From contig CM055891.1 in the NCBI GenBank assembly GCA_029582165.1, forward strand, positions 31,598,832 through 31,662,831: DNA of 64,000 bases. Reading direction: 5' to 3'. The notes below the pieces were generated by a model, which made no database searches, had not been told where the DNA came from, and worked only from the letters and a program-made list of their open reading frames with translations. Positions within the stretch are counted from its first letter, which is position 1; every line of letters begins with the position of its first letter. Origin of the DNA: Portulaca oleracea. Lineage: Eukaryota > Streptophyta > Magnoliopsida > Caryophyllales > Portulacaceae. Positions 1 through 12,217 of this stretch are shown in pieces. The position numbers were made by a program, and so were the translations under genes.

Positions 1-344
1 TGTTTTTTAATGAATTTACAACGTTTCTCTCAATTTGTTTTCATTTTTTACTATTTTTTACGATTTTTTCACTTTTATTATTTTTAAAAAATCACAATAA
101 TTATTCGGAGTCTCAAAAAAATAATTTAAAAGATGTTTTAGAAACTACAATTCATTAACTTTCTAGGGGCATGAACGAAAAAACAAAAATAATATAGTGT
201 AGGAATGAAAAAAAAGAAGAATATGGAGGTGGATTTGGTGCCACTACAATCCAATTTTATTTTTTTTGGACCACCAGAATACAAAGTGAAAGTACGGTCC
301 ACCATTGTCCAATTGGTGAAAGTAGGGATTATTAGAATCCAATT

Positions 345-345
<1 letters not shown>
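1..345. mobile_element. Truncated copy of a fold-back element (right half)
   Basis: This stretch matches, base for base over long runs, the right half of the fold-back element at 3,222-3,747. Shared landmarks in the same order are the 'ggtgccactacaatcc' segment, the 'accaccagaat' segment and the closing 'agggattattagaatccaatt', followed directly by a TA dinucleotide run. The left half would lie outside the window. It has no coding potential; the short open frame here is a by-product of the repeat. Confidence 0.7.
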
Positions 346-385
<40 letters not shown>

Positions 386-1645
386 GAATGAAATCAGAAT
401 ATTTCTTGAAGGAGTACTACCAAATACACTTCTCCTGAATATTGCATCTAGTTTGACTTTGTGTTATTTCTTGTTTGTTAGGTCATGCGAATCCAAATCC
501 ATGTTATTTTAGTTTGTGTATAATGATGTACCCACATTTAAAACACATGCTTTAACCATCCTTTATTCCTTTCTCTCTTCTTAAATATAAGACAGCTCTG
601 TGCATAAAGCGTCTTGACAAGCGAGCATTTAAGGGAGGATCCCGCCTCAAAAATGTAATATAAGCAAATAATACCTTACATTTCTGCTGTGAGAGACTAT
701 TTCCGGAACTCGAAATTATATCTTCCAATCCTTATTAGAAACTGCCATCAATCATTATTTCTAATAGTAGGTTCTTCGTTTTTATAAAATTTTGAAATTT
801 TGATAGTGAATCTATTTATAGTTATCTCAATAAATTATCTCTTTATTTTGTGATAGTTTGATTGATAATTTGGTTCCATGACTAACGTAAGTAGTCTTTC
901 TCGGCTTTAGTGCAAGTTTTGTCATCCCCTTGGTGCTATCTGAATAGATTTGGCTGAGAAGATTAGGGTTGTACCGAAAGAACAAAAAACGAACTTGTTG
1001 GCTAAGTTGGATCGAAAAAAGTTCGTTCCTAGACCAATTGAACTTGTAGGCTCAGCAGGGATATATCAACAATTCTTTTTCTAATAAAATTTGAAGTTTG
1101 GTAAATATTGTACTCCATAGTAATAGTGTACATTTGAGAGTCAAAATTTGTCTAACTTTGATAGACCTAACAAAGCAATTATTTATAGATAGATGCACCA
1201 ACCTCCATAAATTAACGTCATCAAGGTACCCCACTCTCAAATTTGTCACCATATCTTTTGTTGCAATAGGATAAACTACATCAACATCATATCAAATGAA
1301 TGGAAGAAGAAAGAAAGAAAGAGAGAGAAATATTAATATTAGAGAATTGAAGAGTCAACAAGTGTTAGCATTTCTTTCTACAATGCAAGTTGATTGAATA
1401 CTACACACACACACTTAACACTTGAAGAACAAGTTGCTATCACAACATTCATTTCAGGGTTTCATTATTGAGTCAATTAATTGAGATAGATAGAGCCGTG
1501 TATAATTGTTGCTTTCATTCATCATGTGTCTTGCCTTCTCAAATTATTTTTTTTAGTCTCAAGTTATTTGTAATTTTCTTTAAATGAAGTGAGCATCCAT
1601 TTTTTTATAATATCGAAAAAAAATCCCAATATGTCGACTAACATA
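346..1645. other. AT-rich intergenic DNA, no gene seen
   Basis: After the TA microsatellite at about 350-382 I see no reading frame with family resemblance and no paired repeat ends. Short AG-rich and AC-rich simple repeats occur near 1,310 and 1,405. Confidence 0.5.
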
Positions 1646-1902
1646 CTCCCTTCGTTCCATATTAACTGTCGTCTTTAGAAATTGTGCAGTCAAACTTAAA
1701 AAAATTTGACCATAAATTTCTCAATATATACAAGGAGTTGCTATATAAAATTACCACCACTAGATTCATAACGAAAAATACTATCACCAAAGTATAATAT
1801 TGCAATTGTTAATACCATATTATTCAAGAAATTATCAATCAAAGAATGATATTGGAGACCGTGAAAGTCAAAAGTATGACAATTAATATGGAACGGAGGG
1901 AG
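1646..1902. mobile_element. Stowaway-type MITE
   Basis: The 257-bp segment begins CTCCCTTCGTTCC and ends with its inverted counterpart GGAACGGAGGGAG, each end flanked by TA. That terminus and the TA target duplication are diagnostic of Stowaway (Tc1/mariner-derived) MITEs. It is non-coding. Confidence 0.85.
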
Positions 1903-2008
1903 TACAACAAAAATTAGTATTTGACCAAAAAAATTGTTGCTAAATACTTGACATACAATAAACAACAACAAAATTGACCATCAATGGCCGTAAGTTGGAT
2001 ACTACTTA

Positions 2009-2217
2009 GGGTGCGTTTGGCTGGTCAAAAACTCTGGGGAAACGGTTGATTTTCCTATGTTGATTTACTTTTCCCATATTTGATTGTAGATGTCTTGGAA
2101 AATTTTTATAAATGTCCCACCATGTCGAAGCTTTTCCTAGGAAAAAGTTCCCATGGAAAGCTTTCAATAAAAATTTTTCGTAGGAAAATTTTTCCTGAAT
2201 TCTTACCAAAGGCTCCC
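2009..2217. mobile_element. Tourist-like MITE, GGTGCGTTTGG family
   Basis: The element starts GGGTGCGTTTGG and ends CCAAAGGCTCCC, with TTA on both sides (2,006-2,008 and 2,218-2,220). The internal arms are complementary ('ggaaaa' and 'tttcct' blocks). A 3-bp TTA duplication points to PIF/Harbinger derivation. Related copies are at 33,205-33,365 and, less clearly, 25,911-26,352 and 62,213-62,384. Confidence 0.65.
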
Positions 2218-3221
2218 TTAAATTTTATGTCTTACTTTATTCTTTAACATCTTTCCAAGACCCTTCACAGCTTCACTAGTCATTGATGCCTCTTATTTTG
2301 AGTCTTCAAGCTCCAAGAGATTACCTGTTTCAAGTTGGTCGTCACATACCAAATTATCAATCAAGAAATGCTATCAAAGTGTCAAATACATTGCGCCTCG
2401 ATTTAAGAAGCTTTGATTGGCTCAATCTTTTAGTTTTTTTTTCTTGTGGCCTCAAATATTTCTTGAAATTAAACTGAATTCTTGCAAGTGTAAACATCGT
2501 TTGTTATGTGTTGTTCTTTTCTAGTTGTTTTGAGATGATACTTATAAGAAAGTGACTTCACATAATCTAAGATCGATTAGTACCATCAACCTAAGCTTAC
2601 ATCTATGTACAAATTCAATTTCAACTAATTAACCTAATTTATTGGTAATCAAGTCTTGTCGACGTTTCTCACAAGGAATGTAATACCAGATAAACATTAT
2701 TCCTTAGTTATCCAAGAGGGTCTTTTACCACGCACGTAAGTTTGAATGTGATTTAGGTGAAATGAATTTGGGATCATAGTACAAAACTTCTTACTAGAAA
2801 CTTCTTGAAATGGATTTTACAAGATGTACATATGGTACATAAACATGTTTTACGTAAGTAGGGGACCAACATTCATAGTTGTTGTCATTTTAGTATTTTC
2901 ATTGCAGCAGGTTAAAATTAAATATTCACAAATGAAGTGGCGAAAAGGATTGCTACATTTTCTTGGCACCTTTGAGTTCATATTTGTTTACTTTTGACAC
3001 TTGGCAGACTTTAGATCATTTCCTAAAACATAAATTTTTCCCGAAGTGTTTAAAATCATCGAAATATACCTAGTTGACTGTCACCTCTATCTTTCAAGTT
3101 TCTAACCTATTCTCAAAGCATGGGGGAATTAAAAAAATGTATCCAAATATTAAACCTTGGTGAGAGTAAAAACATATCCAAGTATCAAACTTTGGTAGAA
3201 GTAAAATATATATATATATAT
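2218..3221. other. Intergenic DNA, no gene seen
   Basis: I see no coding region or paired repeats, only a TA dinucleotide run just before the fold-back element at 3,222. Confidence 0.45.
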
Positions 3222-3747
3222 AGGGATATTGGATTCTAATAATCCCTACTATCACAAATTGTATGGCAATAATCCCTACTATCATTTTGGATTCTGGTGG
3301 TCCAAAAAAAAAAAATTATATTGTAGTGGGACAAAATCGAGTGTATACGCTAAATATCATAGATTTTGTGTTTCATTTGATTCAAAACTTTGTATAACAC
3401 TTTACCACGATTTTTAATGAATTTACAACATTTTTTCCAATTTTTTCCAATTTTTTATGATTTTTTCAATTTTATTCATTTTAAAAAATCATAATAATTG
3501 CTCGGAATCTCAAAAAAATAATTTAAAAAATATTTTAGTAACTACACTTCGTTACCTATCTAGGGGTAGGAACCAAAAAAACAAAAACAATATGGGGTAG
3601 GCATGAAAAAAATAAAAAAAATGTGGTGATGGATTGGGTACCACTACAATACAATTTTTTTTTTTTGACCACCAGAATCCAAAATGATAGTAGGGATTAT
3701 TGCCATACAATTTGTGATAGTAGGGATTCTTAGAATCCAATTTCCCT
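3222..3747. mobile_element. Fold-back (long inverted repeat) element inserted in TA repeats
   Basis: The left arm (about 3,222-3,335) and right arm (about 3,635-3,747) are near-perfect inverted copies: the left begins AGGGATATTGGATTCTAA and the right ends TTAGAATCCAATTTCCCT. Both ends abut (TA)n runs, so the target was a TA microsatellite, as known for some plant MITEs such as the rice Micron family. The centre is AT-rich. Each arm also contains an internal duplication of 'aatccctactatca'. Open frames on the two strands are mirror products of the arms and not genes. Confidence 0.8.
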
Positions 3748-4633
3748 ATATATATATATATATATAAACGTTATTGGCATAATGAATCATAATAGTTTCT
3801 AGGGCATGACTTTAAGTGGACTAAAGATAACCACAACCTTATTTTCCAAGCACGATGTATTAAATTATAAAATTGACCTGATTATTAATAGTATGACGAC
3901 CTCCTTATATTATTCGAACTACTAGTAATTTATGAGCATCTTTATATATAATAACTGACTTTACCCCTTGTCTAATATTTATCATGTTTCCCCTTACCAT
4001 TAACCTGTTCAGTTGAATGATAAAGGTCCTAACTCCTAAAACTAGTTATGGTACCCGTCCTACGGACGGATTTGAATATTTTTTTGTGATATGATAAATT
4101 TATTTTATCCATGTAACTATCCCACATTTTTTTACAGTATTCATATTTCCTACGTACCTTTATAGTATAGATGTGACTATATACTATATTTAAAAACTCT
4201 TGTTTTTCAAACACTATCCTATCCACCCCACTCCATCCTGCTCTATCCACCCTCCAACTATCTTACACTCTAAACGAATATGACCCAAGTTTTGTAACAA
4301 TTAAATTATTAATTTTTACTTGAATCTAGCTAAATACAACGACTTGTACTTTTAATGTCAAAATTTCCCAACCAGAAATGCACATGACGTGCATCGACCT
4401 TTACCAAATATATGCACAATCTATATTCAACCCATCCGTCCGAATTTATAGGTTTAATAACATAATTTTCAATTGATGTTAGGATCCTTATTTAATGTAT
4501 TCGAGGGAAAAACAACAAATTCACGTATGAATATAAGCTACAAAACAAGTCGTTTCTTATCAATTGTATTTGAAGACAAAATGGTAAATTTAAATGTGAA
4601 CATAAACTACAAGAGAAACTCCTTGTTATTATA
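3748..4633. other. Intergenic DNA, no gene seen
   Basis: I found no reading frame with recognisable family features and no clear repeat ends in this AT-rich stretch. Confidence 0.45.
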
Positions 4634-5065
4634 CTCCCTCTATTCCATATTAATTGACATATTTCAAATTTTTTTCACATACCAAGGTTTAGCTAAGAAA
4701 CTACCTACATAAGTAAATAACATTATTTTCCAAGGTATTTTTTGGATATCAAGGTGTAAGTATAAGTAATTTTTATTAATTGGAAAAATAAAAAGTTAAC
4801 ATAATTATTTAAATTAAAATAATTAAATTACGTATTGGAAAATAAAAAAAAGTTAGTTTAAGTGTCAATTAAGGGTAATTACGATTTTCAATGTCAATCT
4901 TTAATCAATAATTTCTAACATAACACTTTTACAAAAAAAAATATAATATTATATTTTTCTAATAGTATTTCTTATAACGACTCTAACGACATCAATTTTG
5001 TATGATAAATAATTATATAAATTAAGATATTATTCCTAGATGACAGATAAAAAAAGCGGAGAGAG
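4634..5065. mobile_element. Probable degenerate Stowaway MITE
   Basis: It begins CTCCCTCTATTCC after TA and ends GCGGAGAGAG before TA. The ends are imperfectly paired and the length (432 bp) exceeds the typical 200-300 bp, so it may hold an internal insertion. Confidence 0.5.
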
Positions 5066-5078
5066 TATTACTTATATA

Positions 5079-5575
5079 TTCCCTCCGTCCCAAAATATTT
5101 ATCCCCTTTAATTTAGCACGCATTTTTAAAAAAAATCAATAAATTAATCTCAATTAGAAATAAAATACTAAAAATACCCTTAGTTTTTAGGTCATGTTCT
5201 TTTCTGCGGCCAACAAACTGCGGTACCACAGCATACTGCAGTTTGGCACAACTCATCACACTTTACCACAAATCATTACTTTTCTCTCTCCTCACTTTTC
5301 TCCTCTATTTTTTACATTCTCTCTCCTCACCTACCTCACATACCAATAACCCACCACAATTTCACCATACCCACCACAATTCCACCACACCACACCATAC
5401 CACAATTCAAAGCTACTATTTATACTTTTTCCTCTCATATTTAAGTACTTTTAAAATTCAAATAAGGGTATTTTAGTAATTTCAATAAAATAAAAGTTTT
5501 CATTTTAGGAAAGCGGACATAATTTTGGGACATCCAAAAATGGAATAGTGGACAAATAATTTGGGATGGAGGTAG
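5079..5575. mobile_element. Stowaway MITE carrying a nested insertion
   Basis: The outer ends are 'ttccctccgtcccaaaatat' and 'tttgggatggaggtag', the inverted Stowaway terminus. At about 5,190-5,410 a different element (starting 'tcatgttcttttctgcgg', AC-rich inside) interrupts it, so the Stowaway copy was present first. Confidence 0.65.
5190..5410. mobile_element. GGCCCTGTTC-family MITE nested in Stowaway
   Basis: The left end reads GTCATGTTCTTTTCTGCGG and the interior is the AC-rich 'ccaccacaccacacc' text shared by about ten other copies here. The right terminus is not clean, so the boundary is approximate. Confidence 0.55.
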
Positions 5576-5581
5576 TAGTAC

Positions 5582-5795
5582 TTTAGATATGAGCCCATTT
5601 TCAAATTGTTGATAAAATAAAAAAATATATTTTTACCACATAGTTTATCAAAACATTAACAAAGAAAAGGAAAAAAAAGAAAAAAAAATTTAGATATGAG
5701 CCCATTTTCAAATTGTTGATAAAATAAATAAAAAATTATTTTTACTACACAATTTATCAAGAAATTAAGAAAGAAAAGGAAAAAAAGAAAAAAAG
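5582..5795. repeat. 107-bp tandem duplication
   Basis: Two adjacent copies start with 'tttagatatgagcccatt' at 5,582 and 5,689 and run through 'caaattgttgataaaataa' to an A-rich 'aaagaaaaggaaaaa' tail. They differ by a few substitutions and small indels. No coding function is evident. Confidence 0.8.
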
Positions 5796-7453
5796 GAAAA
5801 AAAAGAAAAAAAACCCTCAACACAACACAACACATGGCACAAAAATTAAGGCAAGTGCCTTTTTTACTTTTGTAAAGATAGCATCCGTCCAGCTGGTAGA
5901 CATACCCTTCTTTAAAATAACTGTAATACTTCTTCCATTTCATATTATTTATCCTTTATTTAACTGTCAGGATCTCTAATATTACTTTTTAATTGATAAT
6001 CATGCTTCAGCCTCCTACGCGGACATGCGATAATTGATTCAAGGATTGGTTGCCACCATAAAGGTACACCTTGGTAATATAAGTAGTCATTTCAATCCAT
6101 TAAGCCACACTTAACCATATACCCGAGATGTTACATAATCTTTTATATAATATTTTATTAACAATTATAATATCATATTTTTGTAACAATGTTTTTTGAA
6201 TATAATGATAATAATTCTACTCACCTTCTAAACAGAAGTATACTCCGTTTTCACTAGTGGCAAGGGAAATGACTTTTCTACTGTTTCCCCTTTGCCTCTG
6301 CCATATACACTGACCTAAATATTTAGGACTCCCTCACGACGTTTTATTTAAGTGGCACCACGTTTTCAGTGAAAATCTTAATTATTAATTTTTCAATATA
6401 TATAATGATTCATTGTGCAAAATTGATATTACATGTAATAAAAAATGGAGTATTAGAAAAAAAATTAATTTTTTTAATTAAACATCATGTGAAAAATTAT
6501 TGAATAAAGATGAATATTGAAAAACGTGGAAGACAGTTGTATTGGGATGAATATAGTATACTATAAGATATGAATTTGGGACCTCTACATCATACCATTG
6601 ATTGTCAACAACCATTGCTCCATTAATATATAAAATGTATTTCTTGACTAACATGAGTAACATGAGGCAAGCAAAATAATCTCCAAAAGCCACCACATTA
6701 ACATCCAAAGGCAAACCAAAACCTTTGAAATCCTTCATTTTTAAACTAAACCTTAGCTTTCCCAACAAAAAAGAAGGCTTTAATTATCTAAAAAATTACA
6801 ACAGTCAACAGTGTATCCAACATAACAATGCAATTACCCTGAAATTTTCTAACACAAAGCATTAACAAACAAACAATAGCAACCAAAAGCAATAATCTTA
6901 TTCTTTTTCTTGTTTGGTGACATGTACAAGTCAACAATTCAATCTAGTAAAATCCTGGCTAAAATGAGTCAAAAAGCAGCAAATTAAGCTGGCATGCGGA
7001 CCACTTTCTTTTGACATCCCAAACAACATGAAAGAAAACAGAGGACAGAAATTTACCAACTTCTTACTCCAAAATTTGGGCAAATGTTAAAATGACTAGA
7101 AACCCACTAGTATTCCTCCCTAAAGTTGATTTCTGGTTGTCAAACAAGCACAAAATTTAACTGTCTTTAACCAGCAACCACAACAAAATGGGCTAAATTT
7201 GGCTCAGTATTTGAGTGAAAAGCTATTACATTGTCACCAAGTACAACATATGACCCTTCTCACCAACTATACAAGTGGCTGTTTTCCACTATGAAATCCC
7301 CAGAAAAAAAGGCATTGAGACACAAAAAGAAAGAGAGTATAGGGTTAATGAAAGACAATAAGCCAATTAGCCAAACCAACCTACAAACTGCAGCTGCTGC
7401 CTGCTATGCTCATGTTTAAAAGTAAGGGCTTTTGGAATTAAATAATCTAACTG
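5796..7453. other. Intergenic DNA, no supported gene
   Basis: A 96-codon minus-strand frame at 6,478-6,768 has no recognisable domain, no introns to join and ordinary AT-rich base use, so I do not call it. No paired repeat termini were found. Confidence 0.4.
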
Positions 7454-7737
7454 TGAGGGCACATTGGATATGACGAACTAACATTTGAAATTTGTGCTCG
7501 ACGAACTATACTTGACATCCAGTTAGATTGAATGAACTTTCATCGATTTCAACCCGTTTGAAAAGTGACTTGACAAAGGCGATTGCTTACGTAAACTATG
7601 TAAAAGGTGAAATGTAAAGAAAAAACAACTTGGTCACCACCAGAAGTCACTTTTCCGAGAATTGAATCGGTGAAAGTTCATTCAATCTTATAGGAATCCA
7701 AAGTTCAAAAATACGTTTGTCGTATCCAAATGGCCTC
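7454..7737. mobile_element. MITE with TGAGGGCACATTGGATA ends
   Basis: The left end TGAGGGCACATTGGATATG pairs with the inverted right end, which reads CGTATCCAAATGGCCTCA. Inner blocks also pair ('aatgaactttcatcgatt' with 'aatcggtgaaagttcatt'), giving a ~284-bp hairpin-like element. I could not define a convincing target duplication, so the superfamily is open. Confidence 0.65.
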
Positions 7738-8135
7738 AAAGTTGGAATTATTCCAATAACCCTAAAAGTAATGCTCCTTTGCTTATTATACTAATCCATG
7801 AAGAACAAGCTCTTCTCATCACAAGGACACACTAGCTAGTTAGACATGGCGTGCACGTGAACTTTTGATCTAATCCTAAATAAAATGTAGACTAATTAGG
7901 ACAGGATAAGATCACATAACTTTTGAGTACTAGATGTAATATATCTACCAAGAAAGATTATGTTGTTTTCTCAAATGTTTGGTCTGAGTAAGCAAAGGCA
8001 ACTGGCTGAGAGAAGTTGCTGTATGGCAGCCCCTTCTTTGCCATCAATGGATAGTTTTTGGTATCCAACTCGTAGTTTCATTCAAGTGATTATCTTTTAA
8101 TGGCCGCCTCACTTAAGTACGTAGGTACCCTTAGC

Positions 8136-8580
8136 TTAGGTAAAGTCGAAAAATTGGACGCTATTTTTCTAAAATGAAAATAGAAGAAATACGTAAATTT
8201 GGGTTGAATTGGGTAAATAGGGTAATGACCCACCAAAGAATAGAGCAGGTAGTAGTAGATGCCAAAATAAAACTGGCTACATCTAAATTTTTCCTAACCA
8301 GAATAAGCAACAAAAAGGGGAGATTCCTTCGGGTTTCCATTTTTTTTATGTAAAACTAGGTTTGTTTAGGTAAAGTAGAACAATTGAATGTTTGTTTTTT
8401 CAATGAAAAATTGAGTGTTGAAAATATGAGAAGAAATGGATATATTTGGGTTGATTTGGGTAAAAAGAGCCAATCTCGGCAGGAAATAGTGGACGCTAAA
8501 GTAAGATTGTCTATATATGGATCTCTCTAGACCAGACTAAGTGTTGTTGAAAAAAAAAAGGGGAGACCCCTTCAGTTTTC
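8136..8580. repeat. Diverged 230-bp tandem duplication
   Basis: Copy 1 (about 8,136-8,339) and copy 2 (about 8,366-8,580) share 'taggtaaagt', 'gaagaaat', 'atttgggttga', 'ttgggtaaa', 'gatgccaaa/gacgctaaa' and 'aaggggaga' blocks in the same order. The level of divergence suggests an old duplication. No reading frame is conserved between the copies. Confidence 0.6.
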
Positions 8581-9434
8581 TTTTGGTTTTATGGTTATTT
8601 CCTGCTCAATTCCAGAAATGTCATGGCCATTTACCACTACAAGATCAGCTAACGTTGCACAAGAACAAAAAAAAAAAAAAAAAAAAAACGACTAGCAACA
8701 AAGAACATTGCAGAAAGATCTTCCATTTTATCAGGACATGTGTTCATTCTTCCAAACTGATATGTTAATCGCACGAAAACGAAAAGAAAAGGCGATCTTT
8801 TTTTAATATACAACTTACAGTCTAAAGCGGCCCATGCAAGTTCCTAACATTAAGAATTAGAATCCACATCTGTTCAGAATCTGAAGAGTCAGTAACTCCT
8901 AGCAAGAGTTGCCCTGCAATGCAAAAGCAGCAAATTATAAAATAACACAAATCTGGAAAAAGCAAATCCCTACGTGTTAGCGGGCGATTAAAATAGTCTT
9001 AAGCACTTTATCAAAATTGCAAATCTGGGGAGAACCAAATATGGATGACTTAATTTCGAGCGTGAATTGAGGCGTGTGTGCTTTATCTTTAAGACAAAGA
9101 AAATATTCCAACAACAGATGCTTGAAGAAACTTCTAACAGGTTTACCAGAACGCTTTCAGCTTTCACATTTTGAGTTAAAAGGTGCAGATGACAATGACT
9201 GATATGCATTGTTCAGGAACTGCTTGTGCAGGAAAATTGATCGCCACAAGAACGTTATATACAGAAAAGCAAGGCCATGAGCTCAATTACTGAATCTTCG
9301 ACATTTTGACAGGCATTTAACGAAGCGAACAGCTTAGAACACTCGTGGTAAATACAACAGAGAATGCTATAGATTGCCCTGTATTGTGAAACAGGAATAA
9401 CCAAGGGAGAGTTTCTAAACTGTAGCTTCATGGA
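8581..9434. other. Intergenic DNA, no gene seen
   Basis: There is a poly(A) run of about 20 near 8,669. It could be transcribed sequence of the doubtful minus-strand gene whose first exon may lie at 12,218-12,267, but I see no coding exon here. Confidence 0.35.
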
Positions 9435-9586
9435 CAGTGGCGGATCTAGGTCTTCTGATTAAGAGTATTCACTACACTATTATATTCAGCTACACATAAA
9501 ATCCATAATTTTTATTCCAAATTATACTGACTTTTTTTTTACCGGTGGCCATGGTCACCCTTGAGTTACCCTGGGATCCGCCAGTG
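9435..9586. mobile_element. hAT-like MITE with 8-bp target duplication
   Basis: The ends are CAGTGGCGGATCTAGG and CCTGGGATCCGCCAGTG, inverted. They are flanked by identical 8-bp direct repeats TTCATGGA at 9,427-9,434 and 9,587-9,594. An 8-bp duplication with CA(G/C)TG termini is the hAT signature. The interior closely resembles the copy at 40,175-40,341. Confidence 0.88.
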
Positions 9587-12217
9587 TTCATGGAAAACAA
9601 ATTAATTACTACATATTAATGTCACATGAGCAACTACATATATTTCAAATTTCAAAATCTTTGGTAGGTATTTCTGTCTCCAGTAATGGTATTGTCAAAC
9701 ACTTAAATATGTACTTAGAGTTGATCTTAATAACTTATCAACAAATTGAAGATGATTATTTCTTTTAGATGTACGATAATGACTGACATTGACAGGGTAA
9801 ACGTAAAAGTTACTTAATAGGAAACTATATATAAAGAGAGCTTAATAGCAAGTGGAGAGACGGCTGAACAATCGATTACACATTCAGAATGCACTTATGA
9901 TGTGGGTTAGTGAAGTAAATCACTCCCTTCATTCCTTTTTCTTTCCCCTTTTCTTCAAAAGAAGCAGAACAAAAAATAAAAAGAACAAATAATGAATGCA
10001 TGCAATGAAAAAAGAAGCCACCAAATTTTGGCATTTCCCTCCTTTGCTTGTTTTTGCAACTAAGGCAACTTAGTCAAACAAACATTCCTAAGCATGAGGC
10101 ATTAAAAAGACACAATTTGTGGCAACTTGAGAATGACAAAATGACTTCCAGCTGACCCTGAGCTGACATTAGTCTGACCTTTCATATGAGCAGGGTAGGA
10201 AGACACAAATATATCAAGCCCTTTAGATCTACTAAGTACTAAGACAAATTATTTACCTTGACGCAAACAAGTATCCAGCACATTTATCAAACTAGGGCAA
10301 AAAATTTCTGCCACGAGACAGATATATTACCACATTGTTCAAAGATAAATAGCTGTTTTCAAAAAATCAAGTAATGCTAGATTAAGTCACAGAGATGAAC
10401 GATATGCATCCCAATTAAAAGAAGAATAATTCTTGGGAAAATAGAATTCCTGCTTTAAAAGAGAATAATGTTTTTGGTGATGACCATGACCATGGACATA
10501 ATATTTGATCAACTAGGGGTTATGACAGATTTCAAGTTTTAACCATCTGTCCCTCTTCTACTGTATCCGATACATTATAACAGTTTTTAGATATATACCT
10601 GATTAATGAAACAAAACAAGGCAATAACACACCAAATTTTCCGTGGGTCTTTCTCGAACAAACTTTCTAAGAGTCAAGCCAAGTAGGAGAACTCATCCCA
10701 AAAGGCTAGTCTGTCAGGTGAGACAGCCCATTTGATCGATAAATCCCTCATTAATTGCCCATACTACTGACGTGGGCAAGTCCAAATGTCCAATATATAG
10801 CAATTGGTATAGACCATAACACATACATGTAAGGCACAAGCAGGAATCTTATTGAGTGTGATTCTACATAAAAAAAATTTGTGGGAATAATCTGCTGGGA
10901 AAACCTCCCTAAACTCCTGAAACAAACCCAAAAGAAAGCCTCACAAGCTGATTATACATCACAACAATTACCATTATTATCACATTGCACAGAACTTTGG
11001 CATGCTGGGGCATGGAGCTATCATTAGTCTGGGTTAGCCCCAATAAGCAAAAAGGGAGGAGATTGCAGGGTCCATGACCTGGTCCACTTTGTACCAATGT
11101 GCAAAAGAACCCAAATAAGAATAAAAATTTGGCAAAGAAAGTGAGAAAATAAAGAAGAATAGGATGGATATGTGTCTCCATATTCTATCCCCTATATATT
11201 TTTTGAACTGGGTAATGTTTCCGTGCACTGGCCCCTATCGCAAGGGTAATCACTAGTAAACTTTACAGGGCAGGGGCAAAGGGTTGGTACCAAACTGCTA
11301 TGACAAACATGACCCATCACCCACACAATTTCCACAAATGGGAAATTTTATGATTCCACCAAGAATTAAACTTACGGAGAAATTTCACTTTAACTACATG
11401 TTTGACACAAGGTTTACAATCTGACAAAAAATGATAATGGAATCATGTATGCCACCATAGTGTTCGACATCGCTTGTCACCAAGACAACTTCATAATGTC
11501 CCGTGAGAAAATTTACTAGCACGAGTGATTTGCAAATGGCATAGCTGTTTTTTTTTTTTTTTGTCACAATTGTCACCTCAACAAAAGCCAATGTGAACAA
11601 AAAGCCTTTATGCTGATGAAGGAATCAGATGCATTTTTCACTCAACAATGCTAGTAAACAGAACCGTGTATGGAACAACACCTTGATCAAGATAAAAAGA
11701 TGCCATGAATATTAACTCCATTTTTCAAATTACCTTTTGTAGGAATGTGCTACCTAATACCTTACAGAAGATGCAAGATAAGACCAATTCGATCATCTAG
11801 AATATGAAGAAATCCTTCTTAAAACAGTAATCTTAATACTATACCTTCAATTCTGAAATCTCCAAGGTTTTCCAAATGAATCCTCGAATCTGAAAGTTAC
11901 TTTGGGGCTTCTCTTTCATGAATCACCTCTGGTGGTAAACCTAGCACTAATCAATGTTTACGCGTAGAATTTTAACCTAAGATTGAGCATAATCACTGAA
12001 ATTTGCCATGGAAATACACAAATTAGTGAGATTTGATTACGCTACAAATTAATTGGTTCTATTTCTGCATCGTCGATCATTCCGATTACGAGAAAATAGA
12101 AAATATCTGTGGAAAATACTCAATTGTACTAGATTACTTGAAAAATAAAGAGCTAGAATCGACCAATAAAGATTAAGCAGGAATTAGCAAGTATAATTGA
12201 AGTAACTAGGAACTTAC
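9587..12217. other. Intergenic DNA or introns/UTR of an unresolved minus-strand transcript
   Basis: I see no coding exon with family resemblance. A 90-codon minus-strand frame at 10,909-11,181 is hydrophobic but has no homology I recognise. If the candidate exon at 12,218-12,267 is real, this stretch would contain the rest of that transcript. Confidence 0.3.

Noticed and set aside
3229..3740. Two similar 62-codon frames on opposite strands (MDSNNPYYHKLYG type)
   Set aside because: They are mirror translations of the two inverted arms of the fold-back element.
6478..6768. 96-codon minus-strand open frame
   Set aside because: No domain, signal peptide or splice partner recognised, and AT-rich composition like its surroundings; could not be supported.
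10909..11181. 90-codon hydrophobic minus-strand frame
   Set aside because: Hydrophobic by T-richness only; no conserved motif and no plausible promoter or splice partner.
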